A stretch of 64,000 nt of DNA from Caballeronia arvi (GTDB taxonomy: Bacteria; Pseudomonadota; Gammaproteobacteria; Burkholderiales; Burkholderiaceae). Location of the stretch: assembly GCF_001544695.2 (NCBI RefSeq), contig NZ_FCOM02000023.1, positions 44,389 to 108,388 on the forward strand. The letters run 5' to 3'. The translations under genes and the position numbers were made by a program. Under the pieces are notes generated by a model that was not told where the DNA came from, made no database searches, and saw nothing but the letters and a program-made list of their open reading frames with translations. Of this stretch, positions 42,906 through 50,942 are shown one piece after another (position 1 is the stretch's first letter; each line of letters begins with the position of its first letter).

Positions 42906-44821
42906 GAAGCGACTGGAACGAGGTGCTCATCCTCAACGTCGATGACAACGACGGCGCGCGCTATGCGAAAACGCGCATCCTGTCGCGTGCGGGCTTCAAC
43001 GTGATCGAAGCGGCGACGGGCACCGCCGCGCTCGAAAGCGTGCGCGCCCAGGCACCCGATCTCGTGCTGCTCGACGTGAAGCTGCCCGACATCAACGGGC
43101 TCGAAGTGTGCCGGCAGATCAAGGCGTCGCCGGAGACGGCGGGCACGCTCGTGCTACAGACATCGGCGGCGGCGGTGCATAGCCTCGATCGCATTCGCGG
43201 ACTCGAAGGCGGCGCGGACAGTTATCTGACCGAGCCTGTCGAGCCGGCCGAACTGATCGCGCACGTGCGCGCGCTGTTGCGCGTGCGGCTCGCGGAAAAC
43301 GCGCTGCGTGAAAGCGAAGAGCGCTTTCGCCAGCTCGCCGAGAATATCGACGATGTGTTCTGGATGCTCGATCCCGCATCCAACGAACTGCTCTATGTGA
43401 GCCCGGCTTACGCGCGTCTCTTCGATACGGGCGGCGGCGCGCCTGCGCCCGTGCCGGGACCGGATCACTGGTCCGGCGACATTCTTCCGCTCGACCGCGA
43501 TCATGTCGCCGATGCGTATCGGCAATTGCTCGCGAACGGCACGCCTTATCAGGTGGAATATCGCATCGTGCATGCGCATGGCGGGCCGCGCTGGGTCGCG
43601 GAGCGCGCGTTCCAGGTGCGCGGCGCGGCGCGGCATCCGGCGCGTCCGTATCGCATCGCAGGCATCGTCAACGATATCTCCGAGCGCAAGGCCGCCGAGT
43701 TGTTGCTGCGCGAAGCCGACCGCCGCAAGGACGAGTTCCTCGCGATGCTCGCGCACGAACTGCGCAACCCGCTCGCGCCGATTCGCAATGCGGTCGATCT
43801 GCTCGATCCCGATCGCGAGCCGTCGGCGCAGCACTTCACGACGGTGCGCGCGATCATCGACAGACAAGTGCGGCATCTGAGCCGTCTCGTCGACGATCTG
43901 CTCGATGTCGCGCGCATCACGCAGGGCAAGATCACGTTGCGTGAAGAAACGGTCGACCTCGCGGCGGCGATCGCGGCGGCCATCGAGACCGTGCAGCCCG
44001 CGCTCGAAAGAAAGCGTCATGCGTTGTCGGTGAAGCTGGCGGACGGGCCGCTCTATATCGTCGGCGACAACGTGCGGCTCGCGCAGGTGTTCGGCAATCT
44101 CTTGTCGAATGCGTCGAAGTACAGTCTCGAAGAGGGCGAAATCGCGATCGAGACCGAGCAGTTCGGCGATGAAGTGCGCATCGTCGTGCGCGACAAGGGC
44201 ATCGGCATCGCGCCCGACATGCTGCCGCATATCTTCGATCTCTTCGTGCAGTCGGAGACGTCGCTCGAACGCTCCGAAGGCGGGCTCGGCATCGGCTTGC
44301 CGCTCGCGAAGACTCTGGTCGAATTGCAGGGCGGACGCATCGAGGCGTTTTCGGCGGGACCGCAAACGGGCAGCGAGTTCACCGTGTGGCTGCCGCTCGC
44401 GAAAGATGCGCAAGTGGCCGCGCAAGGTGTCGGCGAAACGCTCGCGAACGTGGCGAGCGGCAAGCGCGTGCTGCTCGTCGATGACAGCGTGGACGCGGCC
44501 ACCGCGATGGCGCTCCTGCTCGAAGCCGATGGCTTCGATGTGCGAACGGCGCACGACGCGACCGAAGCGCTCGCACTTTCGGATACGTTCGCGCCGCAGA
44601 TCGTGCTGCTCGATATCGGCTTGCCGGGAATGGACGGTTATCGGCTCGCGGCCGAGATGCGCGCGCGGCCCGCGACGGCGGATGCGTTGCTGATCGCGGT
44701 GACGGGCTACGGTCAGGCGCATGACCGGCAGCGTTCGAAGGAAGCAGGCTTCGATCATCATCTCGTGAAGCCGGTTGCGTTCGCGGAGATTCAGAGAGCG
44801 GTGCAGGAAAGGTTCGCATAA
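42902..44821 (+). CDS. Hybrid histidine kinase REC-PAS-HisKA-HATPase-REC
   Basis: This 639-residue protein is coupled by ATGA to the preceding kinase. REC1 has Asp58 in LVLLDVKLPDING, with Glu in YLTEP in place of the usual Lys. A PAS domain (about 135-265, RFRQLAENIDDVFWMLDP) leads to HisKA with His285 in ALAHELRNPLAP. A HATPase with GDNVRLAQVFGNLLSNASKY follows, then REC2 with Asp571 in QIVLLDIGLPGMDG. It ends the rsb-kinase operon. With no DNA-binding domain, its output must go to another protein. REC1 likely receives phosphate from the kinase before it. Confidence 0.88.
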   Translation: MRSDWNEVLILNVDDNDGARYAKTRILSRAGFNVIEAATGTAALESVRAQAPDLVLLDVKLPDINGLEVCRQIKASPETAGTLVLQTSAAAVHSLDRIRGLEGGADSYLTEPVEPAELIAHVRALLRVRLAENALRESEERFRQLAENIDDVFWMLDPASNELLYVSPAYARLFDTGGGAPAPVPGPDHWSGDILPLDRDHVADAYRQLLANGTPYQVEYRIVHAHGGPRWVAERAFQVRGAARHPARPYRIAGIVNDISERKAAELLLREADRRKDEFLAMLAHELRNPLAPIRNAVDLLDPDREPSAQHFTTVRAIIDRQVRHLSRLVDDLLDVARITQGKITLREETVDLAAAIAAAIETVQPALERKRHALSVKLADGPLYIVGDNVRLAQVFGNLLSNASKYSLEEGEIAIETEQFGDEVRIVVRDKGIGIAPDMLPHIFDLFVQSETSLERSEGGLGIGLPLAKTLVELQGGRIEAFSAGPQTGSEFTVWLPLAKDAQVAAQGVGETLANVASGKRVLLVDDSVDAATAMALLLEADGFDVRTAHDATEALALSDTFAPQIVLLDIGLPGMDGYRLAAEMRARPATADALLIAVTGYGQAHDRQRSKEAGFDHHLVKPVAFAEIQRAVQERFA

Positions 44822-44886
44822 CGCCTTCTCCGCGTTTTCACCTAGTAATCCGAGGTTGACTCACGCGCGCGCGCGGCCGACACTTC

Positions 44887-44907
44887 ATTGATCAATGTGT
44901 GATCACA
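44887..44907. promoter_or_regulatory. Twin palindromes upstream of the GntR/FCD regulator
   Basis: Two perfect 10-base palindromes, ATTGATCAAT (44887-44896) and TGTGATCACA (44898-44907), lie one base apart and 53 bases before the regulator start. Dimeric GntR/FCD repressors bind such dyads, often at their own promoter. Inferred from symmetry. Confidence 0.52.
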
Positions 44908-44959
44908 GGTCACATCAAACGACAGCATCGCAGCAGCCGAACGAAAGAACGGAGGCAAA

Positions 44960-45670
44960 GTGGCGACACGCTCGACGACGGATTTACCCGCGCTCGAATT
45001 AGTGGCACGCGAAACTATGTCCGGCCGCGTTTATGCGCAGTTGAGGCAGGCGATCATGACGGGCCGCTTCGCACCCGGACAATTGCTGAGCCTCCGCAGC
45101 GTCGCGGAAGCCGTTGGTTCATCGACGATGCCGGTGCGCGCCGCGCTCACGCGTCTGCAAGCGGAAGGCGCGTTGATCGACGGACCCGGCCGCGCGCTGA
45201 TGGTCCCGCCGATGACGCTAGAGTTGCTCGAAGAATTGCGCGACGTGCGCATCGCGCTCGAAGGCGCCGTTGCGAAGCGCGCGGCATCGCGTATGACGCG
45301 CGCGCATCTCGACGCGCTACAGGCCATCTTCGATACGATGGACGCGCATGTCGAAGCCGGCGACGCGCCCGCGTATCTGCGCAGCAACTTCAACTTTCAC
45401 ATCGCCATTTACGCGCACGGTGCGAGCGACCTCACGCTCGCGACGATCCAGAACCTCTGGATGCGCATCGGTCCGTTCCTCAATCTCGTCGCACCCGACA
45501 TTCCGCACATGCGGCGATCGATGGCGGCGCATCGGCATATCGTCGAAGCGCTCTGGCGTGGCGACGGCGAAGGTGCGCGCGCCGGCATCGAGGAAGACAT
45601 CGGCGATGCGGCCGCCGATCTGCAAGAGCGTTTGCAAAGCGGCGATTTCGGCAACGAAGCGAGCGCCTGA
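44960..45670 (+). CDS. GntR-family (FadR/FCD) transcriptional regulator
   Basis: This 236-residue regulator has a winged HTH at about 14-80 (RVYAQLRQAIMTGRFAPGQLLSLRSVAEAVGSSTMPVRAAL) and an FCD ligand domain from about 90 with metal-binding His and Asp residues. It is the first gene of the catabolic operon that follows. GGAGG lies five bases upstream of GTG 44960. The ligand is probably the operon's sugar acid. Confidence 0.9.
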   Translation: MATRSTTDLPALELVARETMSGRVYAQLRQAIMTGRFAPGQLLSLRSVAEAVGSSTMPVRAALTRLQAEGALIDGPGRALMVPPMTLELLEELRDVRIALEGAVAKRAASRMTRAHLDALQAIFDTMDAHVEAGDAPAYLRSNFNFHIAIYAHGASDLTLATIQNLWMRIGPFLNLVAPDIPHMRRSMAAHRHIVEALWRGDGEGARAGIEEDIGDAAADLQERLQSGDFGNEASA

Positions 45671-45698
45671 ACACGACTAAAAAGAGAGGAGACACGGC

Positions 45699-46505
45699 AT
45701 GACGGTTCTTCAGATGCTGAAACCGCACGCGGGCTTGCGCGTGCTCGTGACGGGCGGCGCATCGGGCATCGGGCTCGTGATCGCGCGCGCGTTCGTCGAT
45801 GCAGGCGCGCGCGTGCATGTCTGCGATTCGAGTCCCGAAGCCATCGATGCACTGGCGCAGGCCGAAGCGAGCACGGAGTGCAATGCAATCACGTCGACGC
45901 TCGCGGATGTGTCGGACAAGGACGCGGTCGAGCGCGTATTCGTCGACGTGCAGCGCGAGCTCGGCGGACTCGATGTGCTCGTGAACAACGCGGGCATCGC
46001 GGGCCCGACCGGCGGCATCGACGAACTCGACGCGAACGAGTGGGAGCAAACCGTCGACGTCAATCTGAACGCGCAGTTCTACTTCGCGCGCCGCGCGGTG
46101 CCGCTGCTGCGCGACGCGCATGGCGGCGGGACGATCATCGCGCTGTCGTCGGTGGCGGGACGGCTCGGCTATGCGTTTCGCACGCCGTATGCCGCGACGA
46201 AATGGGCGGTCGTCGGCATGACCAAGAGCCTCGCGATCGAGCTGGGGCCGTCGAATATCCGCGTCAATGCGATTCAGCCGGGCATCGTGAAAGGGCCACG
46301 CATCGAGCGCGTGATCGCCGCGCGCGCGAAGCAACTCGATCTCTCATATGAAGAGATGGAGAAGCAGTATCTCGCGAAGATTTCGCTGCGCCGCATGACC
46401 ACGCCCGAGGAAGTCGCGGCCACCGCGCTCTTTCTGTGCTCGCCCGCGGGCAGCGGTATCTCGGGGCAGGCGATCTCCGTCTGCGGCAACGTGGAAGTCC
46501 TTTAA
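45699..46505 (+). CDS. Short-chain dehydrogenase/reductase (SDR)
   Basis: This 268-residue classical SDR has the cofactor motif TGGASGIG (18-25), the NNAG structural motif, and Ser in SSVAG with Tyr and Lys in YAATK. Asp in the second beta strand (HVCDSS) favours NAD. SGISGQAISVCGNVEVL is a typical C-terminus. AGAGAGGAGA precedes the ATG. In this operon it may oxidise a sugar to its lactone or act on a sugar acid. Confidence 0.88.
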   Translation: MTVLQMLKPHAGLRVLVTGGASGIGLVIARAFVDAGARVHVCDSSPEAIDALAQAEASTECNAITSTLADVSDKDAVERVFVDVQRELGGLDVLVNNAGIAGPTGGIDELDANEWEQTVDVNLNAQFYFARRAVPLLRDAHGGGTIIALSSVAGRLGYAFRTPYAATKWAVVGMTKSLAIELGPSNIRVNAIQPGIVKGPRIERVIAARAKQLDLSYEEMEKQYLAKISLRRMTTPEEVAATALFLCSPAGSGISGQAISVCGNVEVL

Positions 46506-46520
46506 AACAACGAGGATCAC

Positions 46521-47453
46521 ATGGCAACGAAACGCAAGGTCATCATCACGTGTGCGCCGACGGGCGCGATCCATACGCCTTCGATGTCGCCTCATCTTCC
46601 TCTCACGCCGCAGCAGATCGGCGATGCCGCGCTCGCGGCCGCGCAGGAAGGCGCCGCGATTCTGCATCTGCATGCGCGCGATCCGAACGATGGTCACCCG
46701 ACGCAAGATCCCGCCGTGTTCGAGCAATTTCTGCCGCGCATCAAGGCGGAAACGGATGCGGTCATCAACATCACGACGGGCGGCAGTCCGCACATGACGG
46801 TGGCCGAGCGTCTGAAGCCCGCACATCAGTTCAGGCCGGAAGTGGCATCGCTCAACATGGGCTCGATGAACTTCGGTCTCTATCCGATGCTGGAGCGCTT
46901 CAAGGAACTTAAGTACGAGTGGGAGCGCAAGCATCTGGAGAACAGCCGCGATCTCGTGTTCAAGAACACCTTTGCGGATATCGAATACATCCTCACATCG
47001 TGCGGCGCAAACGGCACGCGCTTCGAGTACGAGTGCTACGACATCTCGCATCTGTACAACCTCGCGCACTTCGTTGATCGCGGACTCGCGAAGCCGCCGT
47101 TTTTCGTGCAGAGCGTCTTTGGTCTGCTCGGCGGCATCGGGCCGCATCCCGAGGATCTCGCGCACATGAAGCGCACCGCCGACCGGCTCTTCGGCAAGGA
47201 CTATGTGTGGTCGATCCTCGGCGCGGGCCGCAATCAGATTCCGCTCGGTTCGATCGGCGTCGCGCAGGGATCGAACGTGCGTGTGGGTCTCGAAGATTCG
47301 CTATGGATCGAGCCGGGCAAGCTCGCCGAATCGAGTGCGGCGCAAGTGCGCAAGATTCGTCAGGTGATCGAAGGACTTTCGCTCGATATCGCCACGCCCG
47401 CCGAAGCGCGCGAGATGCTGCAACTGAAGGGCGCCGCCGACACCAACTTCTGA
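46521..47453 (+). CDS. Beta-keto acid cleavage enzyme (BKACE, DUF849)
   Basis: This 310-residue TIM-barrel enzyme has HLHARD with zinc-binding His49 and His51, ITTGGS, SLNMGSMNFG and the C-terminal GLEDSL metal/substrate region. BKACE members condense a beta-keto acid with acetyl-CoA to give a CoA ester and acetoacetate or an analogue. The substrate is set by a few pocket residues I cannot assign. The neighbouring 3-hydroxy-acid dehydrogenase could make the beta-keto acid. Confidence 0.9.
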   Translation: MATKRKVIITCAPTGAIHTPSMSPHLPLTPQQIGDAALAAAQEGAAILHLHARDPNDGHPTQDPAVFEQFLPRIKAETDAVINITTGGSPHMTVAERLKPAHQFRPEVASLNMGSMNFGLYPMLERFKELKYEWERKHLENSRDLVFKNTFADIEYILTSCGANGTRFEYECYDISHLYNLAHFVDRGLAKPPFFVQSVFGLLGGIGPHPEDLAHMKRTADRLFGKDYVWSILGAGRNQIPLGSIGVAQGSNVRVGLEDSLWIEPGKLAESSAAQVRKIRQVIEGLSLDIATPAEAREMLQLKGAADTNF

Positions 47454-47467
47454 GCGTGGAGGAGAAC

Positions 47468-48241
47468 TTGAACGCCAAGCTGAAAGTAGTCGCGATGCCG
47501 ACGGGCTGGCTCACCGTCGATCGCTCGTCGCAGGTGTATGGCCGCTACTTCGGCCAGCAAATGAAGGTGCCCGTCTGGTCGACGGCGATCGTCGGCGCGT
47601 CGAAGAAGATCGTCGTCGATACGGGTATTCACGATCCGGGCTGGGTCTCGAACTTCGTGTGCCCGTGCGATCAGGCACCCGAAGAGAAGCTCGAACGCGC
47701 GTTGAAGGAATACGTGGGCTGGAGCGCGGACGATGTCGATATCGTCATCAACACGCATCTGCATTACGACCATTCGGGCGGCAATACGCTGTTCAAGAAC
47801 GCGCGCTTCATCGTACAGGCGGCCGAGTGGGAATACGCGGGCCATCCGCTGCCGACGCAGGCCACGTATTACCAGGAGTTTCTGATCGGACGCGAACCGC
47901 TCGCGTATTTTCGCTGGCAGTTCGTGAACGGCGTGACCGATATCGTGCCCGGCGTGCGCGTCGTGCCCACGCCCGGTCACACGCCGGGGCATCAGTCTGT
48001 CGCGGTGGATACGGAAGAAGGCGTCGTGCTCATCGCGGGCGATTGCGCGAACTGCATGGAGAACATCGTCGATCTCGTGCCGGTGGGCATCGTTCATGAG
48101 ACGCTCGCGGAGATCGGCTCGCTGTCGCGCATTCGTCAGATCGCGGATTTCGTCATACCCGGACACGATCCGAACGTCGTGCCCGGCAGCGCGGGCATCG
48201 CATTGCCAGCCAGTGCGCGGCTGCCTCATGTAAGAACGTGA
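47468..48241 (+). CDS. Metallo-beta-lactamase-fold hydrolase, AHL-lactonase-like
   Basis: This 257-residue MBL-fold enzyme has HLHYDH (97-102) with following GG, a distal His in TPGHTPGHQS, an Asp in AGDCANC and a His in IPGHDP, the dinuclear zinc set. Overall text resembles the N-acyl-homoserine lactonase/AttM family, but its operon place suggests it opens a lactone or thioester of the pathway. TTG 47468 has GGAGGAGA just upstream; GTG 47456 and ATG 47495 are alternatives. The frame runs back into the BKACE gene without meaning. Confidence 0.84.
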   Translation: MNAKLKVVAMPTGWLTVDRSSQVYGRYFGQQMKVPVWSTAIVGASKKIVVDTGIHDPGWVSNFVCPCDQAPEEKLERALKEYVGWSADDVDIVINTHLHYDHSGGNTLFKNARFIVQAAEWEYAGHPLPTQATYYQEFLIGREPLAYFRWQFVNGVTDIVPGVRVVPTPGHTPGHQSVAVDTEEGVVLIAGDCANCMENIVDLVPVGIVHETLAEIGSLSRIRQIADFVIPGHDPNVVPGSAGIALPASARLPHVRT

Positions 48242-48283
48242 AGCGCATCGTCGAAGACTAATAACGAAGGATTGGAGGATGAC

Positions 48284-49411
48284 ATGAAAGCATGGACGCA
48301 ATCGATTCGTCATGCGGGCCGGGCCGCGCTCGGCCTCGCGTTCGCGGCGGCGCTCGCCGTATCGGGACAGGCGCACGCGGCGGGCAAGTACAAGATCTTT
48401 CTGTCGATGAGCTATGTCGGCAACGACTGGCAGACGGAAGCCGCGAACATGGTCAAGGCGATGGCCAATACGCCCGGCCTCAAGGACAAGGTCGATCTCG
48501 AAGTGCAGGTCGCGGGCACCGACGCGCAGAAGCAGATCCAGCAGATCAACTCGATGGTGCAGGCAGGCGCGAAGGCCATCGTCATCTATCCGATCTCGCC
48601 GACAGCATTGAATCGCGCGATCAAGAACGCATGCTCGAAGGGCGTCGTCGTCGCTGCATACGATGGCGAAGTGACCGAGCCGTGCGCGCATAACGTGACC
48701 ATCGATCAGCATCAGGCCGGCACCGTCACTGCGGAGTGGCTCGCGAAGACACTCAACGGCAAGGGCAATGTCGTGATGATCACCGGCGTGCCGGGCACGT
48801 CCGTCGATCGCGCGCGCACCGAAGCGGCGAAGGCCGTGTTCGCGAAGTTTCCGGGCATCAAGATCGTCGCGGAAGGCACGGGCATGTGGAGCCAGGCGAC
48901 CGCGAAGACCGAGCTCTCGAAGATTCTCGCGACGAACAGCTGGGACAAGATCGATGGCCTGTGGATGCAGGTGGGCTGCTTCACGGCGGCATCGATGCAA
49001 CTCGAGGCGGGCATCGCCGACGACAAGATCAAGCCTTGCGCGGGCGAATCGTCGAACGGGCATCGCGTGCAGATGTTGCCGCCGGGCGAAGTGAAAGGGC
49101 AAGGCGGCTATCGCTCCATCGGCTATCGCTCGATCTCTTATGGCGCGCCACCGTACTCCGGCGCGATGGCGCTGAAGATGGCCGTGAAGAAGCTCGATGG
49201 CGGCGATTTCCCGGCGCGCGTGACGTTGAAGCTGCCGCTCGTATTGACCGCTGAATCGAAGCTCTGCAAGACCGGCAGCATCGATGAACTGAAGGCGGGC
49301 TGCACGGCGTTCCCGCCGGACAAGGTGCCGCCGGGCTGGTTCGCGGACATCTACTCGGACGACACGAAGGAAGTCGGCTTCAACGCTGCGTTGACGGGCA
49401 ATCAGGACTGA
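48284..49411 (+). CDS. Sugar ABC importer periplasmic binding protein (type I fold)
   Basis: This 375-residue protein has a signal peptide ending near AHA-AGKYK and a Peripla_BP_4 (RbsB-like) fold: IFLSMSYVGNDWQTEAANMVK, AIVIYPISPTALNRAIK, VVAAYDGEVTEPCAHNV, WSQATAKTELSKIL. It belongs to the group that works with RbsA/RbsC-type proteins. ATG 48284 is preceded by GGAGGATGAC. It has more cysteines than most relatives, with three in the C-terminal half. Confidence 0.87.
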   Translation: MKAWTQSIRHAGRAALGLAFAAALAVSGQAHAAGKYKIFLSMSYVGNDWQTEAANMVKAMANTPGLKDKVDLEVQVAGTDAQKQIQQINSMVQAGAKAIVIYPISPTALNRAIKNACSKGVVVAAYDGEVTEPCAHNVTIDQHQAGTVTAEWLAKTLNGKGNVVMITGVPGTSVDRARTEAAKAVFAKFPGIKIVAEGTGMWSQATAKTELSKILATNSWDKIDGLWMQVGCFTAASMQLEAGIADDKIKPCAGESSNGHRVQMLPPGEVKGQGGYRSIGYRSISYGAPPYSGAMALKMAVKKLDGGDFPARVTLKLPLVLTAESKLCKTGSIDELKAGCTAFPPDKVPPGWFADIYSDDTKEVGFNAALTGNQD

Positions 49412-49417
49412 GGCGCG

Positions 49418-50932
49418 ATGATGAACGACTCGTCTCTCGCCATCGATCTGTCGAAGGTGACGAAGCGCTTCGGCGCGACCGTCGCGCTCGATGGCGCGTC
49501 GTTCTCGGTGAAACGCGGCGCGGTGCACGCACTGCTCGGCGAGAACGGCGCGGGCAAGTCCACCACGGTCAAGCTGCTGTCCGGATTGATGCAGCCCGAT
49601 TCGGGCAGCATCCGCGTGATGGGCCACGACGTGACAATGCGCCAGCCGAGAGACGCGCATCGCGCGGGCGTGCAGACGGCGTTTCAGGAGATGACGCTAG
49701 TGCGCGATCTGACGGTCGCACAGAACCTGTTGATGTCGTATGAACCAACGGGCTTTCTCGGACGCATCAGGAAGCGCGAAGCGCAGCGGCAGGCGGCCGA
49801 ATGGCTCGACAGGCTCGAACTCTCGGATGTGCGTCCCGGCGCGTATATCCGCGATCTTTCGTTGCCGGTGCGGCAAAAGATCGAGATTGCGAAGGCGATC
49901 GTGCGCCAGCCGAAAGTGCTGCTGCTCGATGAACCGACGTCCGCGCTCTCGGGCCGCGATGTCACGTGGCTCGCGCGGCGCATCGACGAGTTGAAGGCGG
50001 GCGGCGTGACCTTCGTGTTCATCACGCATCGCATGCAGGAAGTGCGCGAGTTCTGCGACAGCCTCACGGTGTATCGGAATGGCCGCGACGTGGGCGCGTT
50101 CGATGCCGCAGATATATCGGATGACGAAGTAATTCGTCTGGTTATTGGGCGCTCGATGGAGGCGAAGTATCCGCCGAAGATCGCATCGGCAATCAGCGAC
50201 GTGACGCCGGCCATCGAGACGCGCAACGTTCGCGTCGATGGCGTCGTCTCAGACTTCGATCTTGCCGTAAAGCCCGGCGAAGTGCACGGCATCGCGGCAT
50301 TGCAGGGCATGGGACAGCGCGAGTTGTTCGAGGCGCTGTTCGGCGCGAGTTATATCGACGATGGCGAGATCCGCATCGACGGCAAGCCGGTCACGTTGAC
50401 CTCCACGGCGGATTCGTTGAAAGCCGGTGTATCGACAAGTTTTCTGCCCGAGGACCGCAAGACCGAAGGCCTCTTCCTGCGCTTGCCCGGCGGCGAGAAC
50501 GTGTCCTTGCCCGTGATCGGGCGTTACTCGCGCTTCGGGCTCATCGACCGCAAGCGCGAGCAGGCTGCGATACGCAAATCGCTCGCGCAGATGGAAGTCA
50601 ATCCGCGCGCGCTGTACAAGCCGTGCTTGTCATTTTCAGGCGGCAATCAGCAGAAGATCGCGATGGCGAAATGGCTGCTCACGCAAAGCCGCGTGTGGCT
50701 CATGTTCGATCCGACGCGCGGCATCGATGTCGGCACCAAGCATCAGATCTTCGTGCTGATGCGCGCGTTCGCTGCGGCGGGCGGCGCCGTGCTGTTCTAT
50801 TCGACCGACGTGCCCGAGCTCGTCAACGTGTGCGATCGCGTCTCGGTGATGTATCGCGGACGCAATGCCGGCGACCTGTCGGGCGATGCGCTCACCGAAG
50901 AGAACGTGATGCGCAGGATGCTTTCCAGTTGA
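49418..50932 (+). CDS. Sugar ABC importer double ATPase (RbsA/MglA/XylG-like)
   Basis: This 504-residue protein contains two ATPase domains. The first has Walker A GENGAGKST (41-49) and Walker B VLLLDEPTSAL. The second has a degenerate Walker A (IAALQGMGQRE) but keeps the signature FSGGNQQKIAMAKW and a Walker-B-like LMFDPTRGIDVG. This is the normal arrangement for carbohydrate uptake CUT2 ATPases. It lies six bases after the binding protein. Confidence 0.92.
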   Translation: MMNDSSLAIDLSKVTKRFGATVALDGASFSVKRGAVHALLGENGAGKSTTVKLLSGLMQPDSGSIRVMGHDVTMRQPRDAHRAGVQTAFQEMTLVRDLTVAQNLLMSYEPTGFLGRIRKREAQRQAAEWLDRLELSDVRPGAYIRDLSLPVRQKIEIAKAIVRQPKVLLLDEPTSALSGRDVTWLARRIDELKAGGVTFVFITHRMQEVREFCDSLTVYRNGRDVGAFDAADISDDEVIRLVIGRSMEAKYPPKIASAISDVTPAIETRNVRVDGVVSDFDLAVKPGEVHGIAALQGMGQRELFEALFGASYIDDGEIRIDGKPVTLTSTADSLKAGVSTSFLPEDRKTEGLFLRLPGGENVSLPVIGRYSRFGLIDRKREQAAIRKSLAQMEVNPRALYKPCLSFSGGNQQKIAMAKWLLTQSRVWLMFDPTRGIDVGTKHQIFVLMRAFAAAGGAVLFYSTDVPELVNVCDRVSVMYRGRNAGDLSGDALTEENVMRRMLSS

Positions 50933-50942
50933 GAGGTGCTTC

